NCBI RefSeq assembly: GCF_022662375.1
Contig: NZ_JAKNQL010000008.1
Coordinates: 207,659 to 271,658, forward strand
DNA length: 64,000 nt
Reading direction: 5' to 3'
Source of the DNA: Pseudomonas sp. CROZ-RG-20F-R04-15
GTDB taxonomy: Bacteria; Pseudomonadota; Gammaproteobacteria; Pseudomonadales; Pseudomonadaceae
Part shown: in pieces, positions 45,285 through 55,863 of the stretch
Layout: each line of letters begins with the position of its first letter
How positions within the stretch are numbered: the first letter of the stretch is position 1
The notes under the pieces: model-generated
What the model saw: the letters and a program-made list of their open reading frames with translations, nothing else
Database searches by the model: none
Told to the model about the DNA's origin: nothing
Program-made: the position numbers and the translations under genes

Positions 45285-45297
45285 GCTCCACTTTTTT
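45268..45297 (+). terminator. terminator overlapping a stop codon
   Basis: AAGTGGAGCC and GGCTCCACTT form a 10-bp stem with loop TGATTA, followed by a T run. The left arm codes for the last residues of the 90-residue protein and the TAG lies at the loop edge. Confidence 0.9.
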
Positions 45298-45309
45298 ATG
45301 CGTCGATCG

Positions 45310-45468
45310 TTATTTGTGGGCGCATTTACAGCCCTTGGTTGAACATTCCGCACCATTCTCATGATGATGAGCGCAAGCCTCGCAGCAAAAATGCTTGCCA
45401 TGACGCACGACCGGATGCTCGCCGAGCTTGCAATTGCATTTAGGGCAGTCACAGGTTTTATCAGGCAT
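45310..45468 (-). CDS. bacterial metallothionein (PseMT type)
   Basis: A 52-residue metal-binding protein with 10 cysteines (6, 8, 11, 13, 28, 29, 32, 42, 47, 49) and seven histidines, including HHH at 34-36. The CDCPKCNC start and FCCEACAHHH centre match the SmtA/BmtA family, and the long Lys-rich tail recalls Pseudomonas metallothioneins. It should bind zinc and cadmium in the cytoplasm. AAGGAG lies eight bases before the start at 45468. An upstream in-frame extension comes from a repeat and is not used. Confidence 0.92.
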   Translation of the reverse strand: MPDKTCDCPKCNCKLGEHPVVRHGKHFCCEACAHHHENGAECSTKGCKCAHK

Positions 45469-45526
45469 GGGACAGACTCCTTGGGTGGTGGTGGTCTGGG
45501 GCTTGAAGGGTAAGCCGTGATACCTA

Positions 45527-45556
45527 GTGTAGGAGCTGCCGCAGGCTGCGATCTTT
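45527..45556. repeat. single REP, GTAGGAGCTGCCGCAGGCTGC type
   Basis: Imperfect palindrome of the same subfamily as the element at 17908-17935. Confidence 0.7.
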
Positions 45557-45598
45557 TGATTTTGTTTGGGATTGGGGTTTGGGGTTTGGGGTTTGGGG

Positions 45599-46426
45599 GC
45601 ATATCCGTTGCTGCGGGTGTTGCCGCTGGCGGTTTCGCTCTTACAGCGAGTCCCTTTTTCAAACGCCAAAAAGGAACCAAAAGGCTTTGCCCCTGGCGTA
45701 CGGCACTTCGCCTAGGCTCAGTGTTCCCTCGCTACGGTGTCCATCCGGGGGCATCGCCTACGGTTTGCTTCGCTGCACCTCCTCTCGATGTGTGCGGCTG
45801 CGCCGCACGGCGCTACGCGCCTACCCCCGGATGAACACCTTCGCTCGGCCTGCCGATGGGGCAAAAGATCAAAAGCCAAAGCAAAAGCCAAAGCAAGATC
45901 ACAAGCCAGATCAAGAGCCCCTCACCCTAGCCCTCTCCCGGAGGGAGAGGGGACTGACCGAGGTGATTGCGAGAGATACGGCGACTTGAAATACCGAGTT
46001 GAACGCAAATTTTGAGAGGCCCACCATCGGCCCCCTCTCCCTCGGGAGAGGGCTGGGGTGAGGGGAGAATCCACCACAAATCCAAAACCGACCACGCCCC
46101 GCTCTTCACCACTCAATAGGCCGAGTGTCAGCTCGCCTGCTCTTGATCTTGATCCACGGGCGACGTCGGAAGGCTGAGTGGAGGGATTGATCCGGGCGTG
46201 GGAGCGTAGCGACCGTTTGGCGCAGCCAAACACAGCGAGAGGAGGTGCAGCGAAGCAAACCGTAGGCGCTGCGCCCGGATCGATCCCGCAGCGAAGGAAC
46301 CCCGAGCCCCAGCGAGCGGGCCGCACGCAGGAGCAAGCCTTTTTGGTTACTTTTTCGGCGTCTGGAAAAAGTGACCCGCCGTAAGGGCGGAACCCTAATC
46401 AGCAACACCCGCAGCAACGGATATGC
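45599..46426. repeat. large nested inverted element, about 828 bp
   Basis: Two diverged inverted arms of about 290-310 bp (45599-45910 and 46138-46426) begin and end with GCATATCCGTTGCTGCGGGT or its complement. They share CGGTTTGCTTCGCTGCACCT at their cores. Between them lies a CCCTCACCC-type inverted element (45915-46066). The right end is 8 bp from the ydcZ-like stop codon. Confidence 0.75.
45915..46066. repeat. inverted element, CCCTCACCC/GGGTGAGGG family
   Basis: Arms AGCCCCTCACCCTAGCCCTC and GAGGGCTGGGGTGAGGGG enclose about 90 bp. It is nested inside the larger inverted element. Confidence 0.8.
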
Positions 46427-46433
46427 ACTCAAC

Positions 46434-46892
46434 TCACTCAGCGCCACGCGAACTACTGCGATACATAAACACCAAAGCCACCCCCAAACACACCATCGCC
46501 AAAATCCGCGAACCAGACAGCTCAATCGCCGGATTCCCCAACCAGCCAAAATTATCAATCAACATCCCCATCCCCAACTGCCCGACAATCACCGCCACCG
46601 TCGCCACAGCCGTCCCCACCACCGGCACCGCCCCGACCATCACCATCATGTACACCACGCCAAACAGCGCCCCGGTCAACTGCCACTTCGGCACCTGCAA
46701 AAGACTCACCGCCTGCGCCGGCTCAAAAAACAAAATCAACAACCCCGTCGTCACGGCGCCCACAACAAACGTCAACAAACTACTGCGCAACACCCCAACC
46801 GACTCGCCCAGACGCCCATTGATCGCCGCCTGCACACTCAACACCGCACCGGCCAAGACCACTACCGCCAACAAAATAATCAGACTCATCAT
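46434..46892 (-). CDS. YdcZ/DUF606 family small transporter (second of pair)
   Basis: A 152-residue inner-membrane protein with five predicted membrane helices, half the size of a full DMT carrier. It has LLAVVVLAGAVLSVQAAING, the GALFGVVYMMVMVGAVPVVG helix and the GQLGMGMLIDNFGWLGNP segment that marks DUF606. The ATG follows directly on the stop of the upstream sister gene (TGAATG). Such tandem halves probably form a heterodimer. The substrate is unknown. Confidence 0.85.
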   Translation of the reverse strand: MMSLIILLAVVVLAGAVLSVQAAINGRLGESVGVLRSSLLTFVVGAVTTGLLILFFEPAQAVSLLQVPKWQLTGALFGVVYMMVMVGAVPVVGTAVATVAVIVGQLGMGMLIDNFGWLGNPAIELSGSRILAMVCLGVALVFMYRSSSRGAE

Positions 46893-47378
46893 TCACCCCC
46901 GCGCAATCAAGACAAGTGCTACCACAATCAACCCCAACGCCAGCCAGCGCTCGGCATTGACCTTCTTGCGCGTCGCCCCGAACCAGCCGAAATGGTCAAT
47001 CAACACACTCTTGCCGACCTGCCCGGACAGAATCGCAATCATCGTCATGGCGATGCCGATGTGCGGCGTTGCCAACGTCAACACCACCACATACATCGGC
47101 CCCAGAAATCCGCCAATCAACTGCCAGCGCGGCAGATCAGTCAGCGCTGGCCCCTTCTGTGGCCCGGCAAACAACAACAGCAAAAACAGAATCGCCGAGC
47201 CGACCCCGAAGATGCTCAAAGTTGCCCACAGATGCCCGACCTGCACACCCAACGGCCCGAGCAACCCCGCCTCCACCGACAAACCCATGCCCGCCAGAAT
47301 CACCAGCGGCAGCAACAACAGGCGCAACCCCGACTTCTTCACCGGCGCCGCGACTGCGACCTCATCCAACGTCTGCAT
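46893..47378 (-). CDS. YdcZ/DUF606 family small transporter (first of pair)
   Basis: A 161-residue membrane protein of the same family, with the SVEAGLLGPLG, GGFLGPMYVVVLTLATPHIG and GQVGKSVLIDHFGWFG segments that line up with the second copy. The start is taken as ATG 47378; ATG 47387 is also possible. It is divergent from the LysR gene with a gap of about 110 bp, so LysR control is likely. Confidence 0.85.
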   Translation of the reverse strand: MQTLDEVAVAAPVKKSGLRLLLLPLVILAGMGLSVEAGLLGPLGVQVGHLWATLSIFGVGSAILFLLLLFAGPQKGPALTDLPRWQLIGGFLGPMYVVVLTLATPHIGIAMTMIAILSGQVGKSVLIDHFGWFGATRKKVNAERWLALGLIVVALVLIARG

Positions 47379-47491
47379 AAACAACATTCCACTCAAGTAA
47401 ACGATGGCGCGGATTATCGGCTGGCGAAGCTGTGCGATAAATGGGAGCATCCGGACAACACTTTTGCGCAATTCGCACAGCAGGACACATC

Positions 47492-48427
47492 ATGCAAGGG
47501 CTCAACGAACTCGGATTCAAGGCACTCAGGCTGTTTGTGGCCGTGCTCGATCACGGCAGCTTCTCCGAAGTGGCCCGCCGCGAAGGCGTGGCGCCCTCCT
47601 CGATTTCCCGGCAGATCCAGTTGATGGAACAGGCGCTGAATCAGCAATTGCTCTACCGCCACACCCGCGCCGTCACGCCCACCGAAGCCGGGCGCATGCT
47701 CGGCCATCATGCGCGACTGGTGCTGGTGCAACTGGAGGAAGCCGAACAGGCGCTGCAGGAACAGCAAAGTGAACCCACGGGCCTGGTGCGGATCAACGCC
47801 CCGGTGGTGTTCGGCCAGCGGCATCTGACGCCGTGGCTGGGCAATTTGTGTGCGCGTTATCCGAAGCTGCAACTGGATATCCAGCAGACCGATCACTATG
47901 TCGATCCGTTGCAGGAAGGCGCCGATCTGCTGTTCCGCATCGGCCCGTTGCACGACTCGAGCATGCAGGCACGGATTCTGGCGCCGCATCGTTTTCAGGT
48001 GGCGGCGAGCCCCGCTTATCTCGAGCGTCATGGCTCCCCGCAGAAACCTGAAGATCTCGCGCAACATCAGTGCCTGGCCTACAAAGGCGCGACCGGCCAG
48101 CAGCGCTGGTTTTTCCGCCGCGAGAACGAGGACTGGACGCCGTACTCGGTGAAAGGCCCGATCACTGGCAACCACGCCGACACCCTCACCCAGGCCGCCG
48201 AGCAAGGCTTGGGGCTGGTGATGTTTCCGTCATGGCTGATTGGTGAAGCGGTGCGTGACGGCACGCTGGTGCCGGTGCTGGGGGAATATCAGGTGTCGAA
48301 CAGCCTGGAACCGCAGCAGATTGCGGTGTTGTGGCCGGGGAGCCGGAGGTTGTCGGTGAAGGTGCGGACGGTGATTGATTTCTTTGTCGAATGCTTTGGT
48401 GAAGTGCCTTACTGGGATCGTCCCTGA
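47492..48427 (+). CDS. LysR-family transcriptional regulator
   Basis: A 311-residue LysR regulator. The helix-turn-helix lies at about 5-65 (ALRLFVAVLDHGSFSEVARR, then APSSISRQIQLMEQALNQQL), followed by the effector domain. It is divergent from the YdcZ pair and most likely controls it, as is common for DUF606 genes. A start at 47492 has AGGA nine bases upstream. Confidence 0.9.
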   Translation: MQGLNELGFKALRLFVAVLDHGSFSEVARREGVAPSSISRQIQLMEQALNQQLLYRHTRAVTPTEAGRMLGHHARLVLVQLEEAEQALQEQQSEPTGLVRINAPVVFGQRHLTPWLGNLCARYPKLQLDIQQTDHYVDPLQEGADLLFRIGPLHDSSMQARILAPHRFQVAASPAYLERHGSPQKPEDLAQHQCLAYKGATGQQRWFFRRENEDWTPYSVKGPITGNHADTLTQAAEQGLGLVMFPSWLIGEAVRDGTLVPVLGEYQVSNSLEPQQIAVLWPGSRRLSVKVRTVIDFFVECFGEVPYWDRP

Positions 48428-48440
48428 AAGCTGGAGATCA

Positions 48441-48640
48441 AGAGCCCCTCACCCTAGCCCTCTCCCGGAGGGAGAGGGGACTGATTGGGGGATATTACAG
48501 GCATGCACCGACCTGAAAGCTCTGCTGTGAATCCAAAATCGACTCGATTTCTCAGGTCGATGGATGACGCAAGACGCCTCGGTCAGTCCCCTCTCCCTCT
48601 GGGAGAGGGCTAGGCGGGCGGCGTTCCGATGAGGGGCTTT
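48441..48640. repeat. inverted element, CCCTCACCC family, right arm interrupted
   Basis: The left arm is intact. The right arm reads GGGAGAGGGCTAGG and then has about 14 extra bases (CGGGCGGCGTTCCG) before TGAGGGGC, which suggests an insertion or local rearrangement. The gene gap is 221 bp. Confidence 0.75.
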
Positions 48641-48648
48641 TCAAGCGG

Positions 48649-50331
48649 TCAGATCCGGAACTGACCCACGAGTTTGCCCAGGCGCTGCCCCAGCTCCGCC
48701 AGACTGCGCGACGTCTGCGCGCCCAACTGCGTTTCATCGGCCACGTTATCCACCGCCACCGCAATCTGGTGCACGCTGCGGTTGATCTCTTCGGCCACCG
48801 CCGTCTGCTCTTCCGCCGCACTGGCAATCTGCGCGTTCATCGAGTTGATCGTCGCAATCAACGATGCCATCGCATCCAGCGAAGCCCCGGCCTGGTTAGC
48901 CTGCTGCGAAGTGCCGTCACCGGCCTCGCTGGAACGGCGCATCGCCTCGACCGCTTGCTGGGTGCCCGCCTGCAAGCGATCGATCATGCCCTGAATTTCC
49001 TGGGTGCTGATCTGCGTACGGCTGGCCAATGCCCGCACCTCATCCGCGACCACGGCAAAACCACGTCCGGCTTCACCGGCCCGTGCCGCTTCAATCGCGG
49101 CGTTGAGCGCCAGCAGGTTGGTCTGTTCGGCGATCGAACGGATCACCCCGAGCACACCCACAATCGAGGTCACGTCCTGCTGCAGGCTGTCGAGCGATAC
49201 GCCGCTGCTGCGGATGTCATCGACCAGCGCATGAATCTGCTTGATGCTACCCGCCACCACACGCTTGGCACTCTGGCCTTCTTCGTCGGTCTGCTGGGCG
49301 GCGACGGCGGCGTTCTGCGCGCTTTTGGCGACTTCCTGTGCGGCGGCGGACATCTCGTTGATCGCCGTGGCGACCTGATCGGTCTCGTGACGCTGACGTT
49401 CCATCGCCTGATCCGAGCGCTGCGCCTGATCGGACACCTGCGTCACCAGCCCGGTGAGTTGCGTGGTCATTTCGGTGATCTGCCGCACCAGGCCGTGGAT
49501 CTTGTCGACGAAGCGGTTGAACGAACCGGCCAGTTCACCGAGCTCATCCTGGCTGGTGATGTTCAGCCGACGCGTGAGGTCGCCCTCACCCGCCGCGATG
49601 TCATCGAGGTTGGCTTTCATCAGGGTCAGTGGACGCAAAATGGTATTGGCCAGGAGCATCCCCGCCGCTGCGATCACCAACAGCACCACTACCGCCACAC
49701 CAACGATGCTCAGCACCACGCCTTGCATGCGCTCCTGCACCTGCGCTTCGACCAGCGCCACTTGCGCTTCGATACCGTCGAGGTTGACCGAGGTGCCGAC
49801 TGCCATGTCCCACTTCGCCAGGTACTCGGTGTAACCGAGTTTCGGCACCAACACCTGCGCATTGCCCGGCAGCGGCGAGCTGTATTGCAGATAATGCGTG
49901 CCGTCCTTCGCCACACTGACCAGGCCACGGTTGACGTAAACGCCGTTCGGGTCGCGGTTGTCTTTAAAGCTTTTGCCCACGCCTTCGGGGTCGTTGGCCT
50001 TGAACAGGCGCACGGTCTCGGAGTCGTAGCCGAAGAAATAACCGTCCTTGCCGTAGCGAATCCCCGAAAGCAACTTGATCGCCTGCGCCCGCGCATCAAC
50101 GTCACCGGCAGCGGCCGCGTCGTACAGCGGTTTGATCGTGGTCATGGCCACGGCGACATAACTTTGCAGGGTGGCTTTGGCGTCGCCGAGCAGGCGCTCG
50201 CGGGTCTGTTCGACCTCTTTGTGCGCCTGTTCCTGGAGGATGACCAGCGTGGTCAGGCTGATGACCAGCGCAAAGAGCAACACCGGGAGAACGGCAAGGG
50301 AGAGGACTTTAGCCTTGAGGCTCAGGCGCAT
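48649..50331 (-). CDS. methyl-accepting chemotaxis protein with single Cache domain (CtpM-like)
   Basis: A 560-residue chemoreceptor. Membrane helices are at about 10-32 and 208-230; the periplasmic part between them ([40 protein letters not shown]) is a single Cache type 2 domain. A HAMP domain and the signalling hairpin follow, with the tip [20 protein letters not shown]. No C-terminal CheR-binding pentapeptide is seen. The order receptor-carrier-receptor-two-component system recalls PA2652-PA2657 of P. aeruginosa, where PA2652 (CtpM) senses malate. A small organic acid ligand is therefore likely. Confidence 0.88.
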   Translation of the reverse strand: MRLSLKAKVLSLAVLPVLLFALVISLTTLVILQEQAHKEVEQTRERLLGDAKATLQSYVAVAMTTIKPLYDAAAAGDVDARAQAIKLLSGIRYGKDGYFFGYDSETVRLFKANDPEGVGKSFKDNRDPNGVYVNRGLVSVAKDGTHYLQYSSPLPGNAQVLVPKLGYTEYLAKWDMAVGTSVNLDGIEAQVALVEAQVQERMQGVVLSIVGVAVVVLLVIAAAGMLLANTILRPLTLMKANLDDIAAGEGDLTRRLNITSQDELGELAGSFNRFVDKIHGLVRQITEMTTQLTGLVTQVSDQAQRSDQAMERQRHETDQVATAINEMSAAAQEVAKSAQNAAVAAQQTDEEGQSAKRVVAGSIKQIHALVDDIRSSGVSLDSLQQDVTSIVGVLGVIRSIAEQTNLLALNAAIEAARAGEAGRGFAVVADEVRALASRTQISTQEIQGMIDRLQAGTQQAVEAMRRSSEAGDGTSQQANQAGASLDAMASLIATINSMNAQIASAAEEQTAVAEEINRSVHQIAVAVDNVADETQLGAQTSRSLAELGQRLGKLVGQFRI

Positions 50332-50415
50332 TGTGGGAGCTCACTCTTTTGGTTTTATTGGCGTGGTTAAAGGCTTTAACGGCACGCCAGAGCAAAAGTT
50401 GAGCTTCGGTATGAG

Positions 50416-50522
50416 GATCGTTCCCACGCTCTGCGTGGGAATGCAGCCCCGGACGCTCCGCGTCCAACAACGTGACGCAGAGCGTCACAAGAGGCATTCC
50501 CACGCAGAGCGTGGGAACGATC
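50416..50522. repeat. palindromic repeat, GATCGTTCCCACGC family
   Basis: A 107-bp inverted repeat; the outer arms (GATCGTTCCCACGCTCTGCG and complement) match those at 1661-1745. It lies between the chemoreceptor start and the carrier stop. Confidence 0.85.
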
Positions 50523-50533
50523 ACCGGCGGGGT

Positions 50534-51850
50534 TCAGAGAACCATCGCGGCCACCCAGCCGAACGCCAGCAGCGGCAAGTTATAGTGCAGGAACGTCGGC
50601 ACCACGGTGTCCCAGATGTGGTGATGCTGGCCGTCGATGTTCAGGCCGGAGGTCGGCCCGAGGGTCGAATCCGAGGCCGGCGAACCGGCGTCGCCCAACG
50701 CGCCGGCGGTGCCGACGATGCACACGATGGCGATCGGGCTGAAGCCCAGTTGCACGCACAGCGGCACAAAAATCGCCGCGAGAATCGGCACGGTGGAAAA
50801 CGACGAACCGATGCCCATGGTCACCAGCAACCCGACCAGCAACATCAACAGAGCGCCGACACCCTTGCTGTGATTGATCCACGACGCTGACGATTCGACC
50901 AGTGTCTGCACTTCGCCGGTGGCCTTCATCACTTCGGCAAAACCGGAAGCGGCGATCATGATGAAGCCGATCATCGCCATCATCTTCATGCCCTCGGTGA
51001 AGAGGTCATCGGTCTCGCGCCACTTGACGATGCCGGACGCTGAAAAGATCAGAAAACCGACCAGCGCCCCGATAATCATCGAGTCCAGCAGCAGTTGCAC
51101 AATGAACGCGGCGGCAATCGCCACACCGGCAATCATCAGGCTCAGCGGGTTGTACTGCACCGCCACTTGCTCGACCTGCTCGATCTTCGCCAGGTCGTAC
51201 ACACGCCGTTTGCGATAAGTGATGAACGCCATCGCCAGGCCGAAGACCATGCCCATCGCGGGAATGCCCATGGCGTGGGTGACATTGATGCCGCTGATGT
51301 CGACGCCGCTGCGCGCAACATTCGCCAACAAAATCTCATTGAGGAAAATGTTACCGAAGCCTACCGGCAGAAACATGTACGGCGTGATCAGACCGAAGGT
51401 CATCACGCAGGCGATCAGGCGGCGGTCGAGTTGCAGCTTGGTCAGTACATATAAAAGCGGCGGCACCAGCAGTGGAATGAAGGCGATGTGGATCGGCAGG
51501 ATGTTCTGCGAAGCGATCGCCACGACCCACAGCAAGCCGATCAGCAGCCATTTGACGCGGCCACCGCCGGTCGCATGTTGACGGTCAACCATCGCCAGCG
51601 CCTTGTCGGCCAAGGCGTGGGCGAGGCCCGACTTGGCAATCGCCACGGCGAAAGCGCCGAGCAAGGCGTAGGACAACGCCACCGTCGCGCCACCGCCCAA
51701 GCCACTATTGAAGGCCTTGAGCGTGGCATCGATGCCCAGGCCACCGGTGAGGCCGCCGACCAGCGCGCCCACGATCAAGGCGATCACTACGTGCACGCGG
51801 GACAGGCTGAGGATCAGCATGACGCCGACTGCCGCTATGACTGCATTCAT
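50534..51850 (-). CDS. Na+/H+ antiporter-like carrier (COG2056 type), PA2653-like
   Basis: A 438-residue inner-membrane carrier with about 11-12 helices. It begins [20 protein letters not shown], and has the [20 protein letters not shown] and [20 protein letters not shown] segments typical of this ion-transporter group. The substrate is unknown; carriers of this group are named as sodium:proton antiporters, but amino or organic acid transport is possible. The start at 51850 follows GAGGAAG. It is placed between two chemoreceptors, so the carrier and a receptor may share a ligand. Confidence 0.82.
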   Translation of the reverse strand: MNAVIAAVGVMLILSLSRVHVVIALIVGALVGGLTGGLGIDATLKAFNSGLGGGATVALSYALLGAFAVAIAKSGLAHALADKALAMVDRQHATGGGRVKWLLIGLLWVVAIASQNILPIHIAFIPLLVPPLLYVLTKLQLDRRLIACVMTFGLITPYMFLPVGFGNIFLNEILLANVARSGVDISGINVTHAMGIPAMGMVFGLAMAFITYRKRRVYDLAKIEQVEQVAVQYNPLSLMIAGVAIAAAFIVQLLLDSMIIGALVGFLIFSASGIVKWRETDDLFTEGMKMMAMIGFIMIAASGFAEVMKATGEVQTLVESSASWINHSKGVGALLMLLVGLLVTMGIGSSFSTVPILAAIFVPLCVQLGFSPIAIVCIVGTAGALGDAGSPASDSTLGPTSGLNIDGQHHHIWDTVVPTFLHYNLPLLAFGWVAAMVL

Positions 51851-52105
51851 TTCACTTCCTCGAAAAACACTGCGGTGGAAAACCGACCGCCAGACAGAAT
51901 GAGTCCGCCAAGGCTTAACCGGCGGATTTGCAAAGAGGGTCTTATTAGAAGGGCGCGCACTGTGCCGCAGAGTGGCCGCAGTGTCAAAGCGAGCGGGCGA
52001 TTTCGGGTGCGGCAATCCGCCATATTGTGTTTCAAGGATAAAGAAAGCCAAAACGCGGCCGTTACAGTGCAAAGTCTCAGATATTTATCGAATAAGGACG
52101 TCTCC

Positions 52106-54253
52106 ATGTCGCTCAGACAACTTTCCATCCAATGGAAAATCACCCTGCTCGCCGGCCTGTGCCTGGCCGGTATCGTGACCCTGTTGGTCGGTCTTTCGCT
52201 GTATCGCATGGAGCACAGTTCCGAACTGGTGAAAGCTTCGAGCATGGAAATGCTCACTGAGTCGGCGCAGGCGCGCATCGAATCGCAAGGTGAAGTGCAG
52301 GCCGCCGGTATCCGCCAGCAGTTCATGGACGCCTATCAGTACGGCTATGGCTTTTCGCGGCAGGTGTTGTTCCTGCGCGAGCAGGCCGAGAAGCGTTTTC
52401 TCGATGCCTTCGACCTGCGCGAAGACATGACCCGTCAGGTCAAATCGGCGCTGCAAGCCAACCCGGATCTGCTCGGCCTGTCGCTGGTGTTCGAAGCCAA
52501 TGCGCTGGACGGCAAGGATGAACTGTTCGCCGGTCAGGCCGAACTCGGCAGCAATGACAAGGGCCGTTTCGCCCTGTACTGGTCGCAACCGACCCCGGGC
52601 AAAGTCACCTCGATGGCCCTGCCGGAAAGCGACATGGCCGACACCAGCACTGGCCCTAGCGGTCAGGCGGCCAATGCCTGGTTCACCTGCCCGCGCGCCA
52701 CGCTCAAGCCATGCGTGATCGAACCGTACTTCTATGTGATCGACGGGCAGAAGGTGCTGATGACCAGCATCGTTTTCCCGTTGATGGTCAACGGCAAAGT
52801 CATCGCTTCGCTGTCGGTCGACATCAACCTCAACAGCCTGCAAGCGATCAGCCAGGGCGCGAGCAAAAAACTCTACGACGGCCAGACCGCCGTGAGCATT
52901 ATCAGCCCCGCCGGCCTGCTCGCCGGTTACAGCCCGGATGCCGGCAAACTCAGCCAGCGTCTGGACGCCGTGGACAAGGTCAGCGGCGCCGAGTTGCTCA
53001 GCAAACTCGCTTCCAGCACCAGCGTCAGCAGCCTGCACAGCAACGGCCAGTTGAAAGTGCTGTCGCCGTTCCAGCCAATTCCGGGCGGCCCGTCGTGGGG
53101 CGTGCTGCTCGATGTGCCGGAAAAAGTCCTGGTCAGCCGCGCCGAAGCGCTCAAGCAACAGCTGGACGCGAGTAACAACTCGGGCACGCTGATCGAGCTG
53201 GGCCTCGGCGTGCTGGCCGCGTTGATCGGCCTGCTGCTGGTGTGGCTGATGGCGCGCAGCGTGACCAAACCGATCCTCGGCGTGGCGCATATGCTCGAAG
53301 ACATCGCCAGCGGCGAAGGCGATCTGACCCGTCGCTTGGCCTACGACAAAAAGGACGAACTCGGTCAGTTGGCCGGCTGGTTCAACAAGTTCCTCGACAA
53401 GTTGCAGCCGATCATCGCCGAAGTGAAACGCTCGGTGCAGGATGCGCGCAACACTGCCGACCAGTCCTCGGCCATCGCCACCCAGACCAGCGCCGGCATG
53501 GAACAGCAATACCGTCAGGTCGATCAGGTCGCCACCGCCTCCCACGAAATGAGCGCCACCGCGCAAGACGTCGCTCGCAGCGCAGCGCAGGCTGCCGAAG
53601 CCGCCAAGGATGCTGATCGCGCGACCCGCCAGGGCCTGACCGTGATCGACCGCACCACCGCCAGCATCGACACCCTCGCCGCCGACATGAGCGCAGCGAT
53701 GGTGCAAGTTGAAGGTCTGGCCGCCAACAGCGAGAAGATCGGCGCGGTGCTGGAAACCATCCGCGCCATTGCTGAACAGACCAACTTGCTGGCGCTCAAT
53801 GCCGCGATTGAGGCGGCGCGTGCCGGTGAGGCTGGCCGTGGTTTTGCCGTGGTCGCCGATGAAGTCCGTAACCTCGCCCGCCGCACACAGGAATCGGTGG
53901 AAGAGACCCGTCAGGTCATCGAGCAGTTGCAGAGCGGTACCCAGGATGTGGTCGGTTCGATGGGCAACAGCCATCGTCAGGCTCAGGGCAGTGTCGAACA
54001 GGTGGGCCAGGCGGTGACTGCGCTGCGCCAGATTGGCGAGGCGGTGACGGTGATCAGCGACATGAACCTGCAGATTGCCAGTGCCGCTGAAGAGCAAAGT
54101 GCGGTGGCTGAAGAGATCAATAACAACGTGGCGACGATTCGCGATGTGACGGAGTCGTTGTCCGAGCAGGCGAATGAGTCGGCGCGGGTGAGTCAGTCGC
54201 TCAATAGCCTGGCGAATCAGCAGCAGGGTTTGATGGATCAGTTCCGCGTTTGA
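52106..54253 (+). CDS. methyl-accepting chemotaxis protein with double Cache domain (TlpQ-like)
   Basis: A 715-residue chemoreceptor. The first membrane helix is at about 14-34; a long periplasmic dCache region runs to about 365 ([40 protein letters not shown]), the second helix is at about 367-388, and HAMP plus the signalling hairpin follow. The gene order recalls PA2654 (TlpQ), a receptor for histamine and polyamines, but I do not see the amino-acid-type Y...R.W motif, so the ligand is open. AAGGACG precedes the start at 52106; an earlier frame is not used. Confidence 0.88.
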   Translation: MSLRQLSIQWKITLLAGLCLAGIVTLLVGLSLYRMEHSSELVKASSMEMLTESAQARIESQGEVQAAGIRQQFMDAYQYGYGFSRQVLFLREQAEKRFLDAFDLREDMTRQVKSALQANPDLLGLSLVFEANALDGKDELFAGQAELGSNDKGRFALYWSQPTPGKVTSMALPESDMADTSTGPSGQAANAWFTCPRATLKPCVIEPYFYVIDGQKVLMTSIVFPLMVNGKVIASLSVDINLNSLQAISQGASKKLYDGQTAVSIISPAGLLAGYSPDAGKLSQRLDAVDKVSGAELLSKLASSTSVSSLHSNGQLKVLSPFQPIPGGPSWGVLLDVPEKVLVSRAEALKQQLDASNNSGTLIELGLGVLAALIGLLLVWLMARSVTKPILGVAHMLEDIASGEGDLTRRLAYDKKDELGQLAGWFNKFLDKLQPIIAEVKRSVQDARNTADQSSAIATQTSAGMEQQYRQVDQVATASHEMSATAQDVARSAAQAAEAAKDADRATRQGLTVIDRTTASIDTLAADMSAAMVQVEGLAANSEKIGAVLETIRAIAEQTNLLALNAAIEAARAGEAGRGFAVVADEVRNLARRTQESVEETRQVIEQLQSGTQDVVGSMGNSHRQAQGSVEQVGQAVTALRQIGEAVTVISDMNLQIASAAEEQSAVAEEINNNVATIRDVTESLSEQANESARVSQSLNSLANQQQGLMDQFRV

Positions 54254-54283
54254 TTCGAAGGTGGTGGGGTGTCAGCTGGATTC

Positions 54284-54542
54284 CCCCCTCACCCCAGCCC
54301 TCTCCCCCCAAGGGGGGCGAGGGGGAAAGGGAGCCGATCTTCATGTCATTCAAAACCTGAGTTCGGCTCCATATTTCAGATCACGATGATGCTTTCAAAA
54401 CCTGAGTTCAGACTCGGTGTTTCAAATCACAGTGATGCTTTCAAACCCTGAGTTCGACTCGAGACCTCACGTCGGTGTATCTCGAACAAACACCTCGGTC
54501 AGTCCCCTCTCCCTCCGGGAGAGGGTTAGGGTGAGGGGCTTT
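54284..54542. repeat. inverted element, CCCTCACCC family, with internal 45-bp tandem repeat
   Basis: Outer arms CCCCCTCACCCCAGCCCTCT and the complement at 54502-54540. Inside, a unit starting CAAAACCTGAGTTC occurs at 54351, 54396 and 54442 (spacings 45 and 46 bp). The element fills the gap between convergent genes. Confidence 0.75.
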
Positions 54543-54549
54543 TAAAGGC

Positions 54550-55863
54550 TCACCGCCGAGGCAGCTCGATCACCACTTTCAACCCGCCCCACTCACTCTC
54601 GCCCAACACCAGCAACCCGCCCCAGGTGTCGACAATGTCGCGCACAATCCCCAATCCCAGGCCATGCCCGTGGGTCTGCTCGTCCAGCCGCGTACCCCGG
54701 CTGAACACCTCTGCACGTTGCTCTTCAGGAATCCCCGGGCCGTCATCTTCCACGCTCAGCGCATAGCCATCCGTACGTTCGATCACACTCAAACGCACCT
54801 CGGCATCCGCCCACTTGCAAGCGTTGTCCAGCAGGTTACCGAGCAGCTCGAGCAAATCCTCACGATCCCACGGCAGTTGCAACCCCGCCGGGGCGACATA
54901 GCTCAGCGCCAGATGCTCGCCATGAATCATGTTCAACGTCGCCAGCAACCCCGGCAGTTCCGCATCACAATCGAACAACGCACCGGGCAGCGCATCACCG
55001 GACAACCGTGCCCGGTTGAGCTCGCGATTAAGCCGCTGCTGCACCTGCTCCAGTTGTTCCTTGAGGACCTTGCGCAACTCGGGATGAGCATCGAGTTTTT
55101 CGCTGGAGGCCAGACTCAACAGCACCGCCAGCGGCGTTTTCAAAGCATGTCCGAGATTGCCCAAGGCATTGCGTGAGCGCTTGAGGCTGTCTTCGGTGTG
55201 GGCGAGCAAATGGTTGATCTGTGCCACCAATGGCTCCAGTTCCACCGGCACCTGATCATCGAGTTGCGAACGCTGGCCCTGTTGCAATTGCGCGATCTGC
55301 TCGCGGGCCTTTTCCAGTGGTTTCAACGCGCGGCGCACGGTCAAGCGCTGCAAGAACAGAATCAGCAGCAACGCTGCCAGACCGAGTCCAAGGCCGATCT
55401 GACGCATGCGCTGAAAGCTCTCGCGCACCGGCGTGTAATCCTGCGCGACGCTGATCGAAATCGATTGGCCCAGGCGTCGATAGTCCGAACGCAGCACCAG
55501 CAACTGCTGACCGTCTGGGCCCAGTTGCAGATTGCTGTGCAGACCGGGATGTTCGAGCAACGGCAGGTCCTGATCCCACAACGAGCGCGAACGCCAATGG
55601 CTGTCGGCGAAATCGATGCGGAAATAATGCCCGGAAAACGGCCGCTGATAGGCCGGCGACAGATGCCGCTCATCCAGTTGCAGGCCTTGGGGGCCGCGCA
55701 CCAAGGCCACCAGCAGACTTTCGCTGTCATTGCGCAGACCGGCTTCCAGGTAGCGCTGCAACCCCACTTCGAACAGCCACAGACTGGTTTGCGCCAGCAC
55801 CACGCCGACGATCACCATCACGCTGATCAGACCCAGGCTCAAGCGGCGCTGGATCGACCTCAC
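54550..55863 (-). CDS. sensor histidine kinase, BqsS/CarS-like
   Basis: A 437-residue membrane kinase. Membrane helices are at about 10-31 and 156-172, with a periplasmic sensor of about 120 residues between them. The phospho-acceptor is His239 ([13 protein letters not shown]); ATP-binding motifs are [17 protein letters not shown] and GHGLGLGIV. The GTG start overlaps the regulator stop (GTGA). In P. aeruginosa the matching position holds BqsS/CarS, which senses Fe(II) or calcium; the RExxE iron motif is not found in this protein. It is the last gene of the operon. Confidence 0.87.
   Translation of the reverse strand: MRSIQRRLSLGLISVMVIVGVVLAQTSLWLFEVGLQRYLEAGLRNDSESLLVALVRGPQGLQLDERHLSPAYQRPFSGHYFRIDFADSHWRSRSLWDQDLPLLEHPGLHSNLQLGPDGQQLLVLRSDYRRLGQSISISVAQDYTPVRESFQRMRQIGLGLGLAALLLILFLQRLTVRRALKPLEKAREQIAQLQQGQRSQLDDQVPVELEPLVAQINHLLAHTEDSLKRSRNALGNLGHALKTPLAVLLSLASSEKLDAHPELRKVLKEQLEQVQQRLNRELNRARLSGDALPGALFDCDAELPGLLATLNMIHGEHLALSYVAPAGLQLPWDREDLLELLGNLLDNACKWADAEVRLSVIERTDGYALSVEDDGPGIPEEQRAEVFSRGTRLDEQTHGHGLGLGIVRDIVDTWGGLLVLGESEWGGLKVVIELPRR

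Larger units (their letters stand above)
45469..46433. other. repeat-only region between metallothionein and ydcZ-like gene
   Basis: About 965 bp with no gene. It contains a short REP (45527-45556) and a large nested inverted element (45599-46426). Open frames seen in it are by-products of GC-rich repeats. Confidence 0.75.

Noticed and set aside
45517..46015. Open frames in the repeat region after the metallothionein gene
   Set aside because: They lie in the large inverted element and have no protein-like features.
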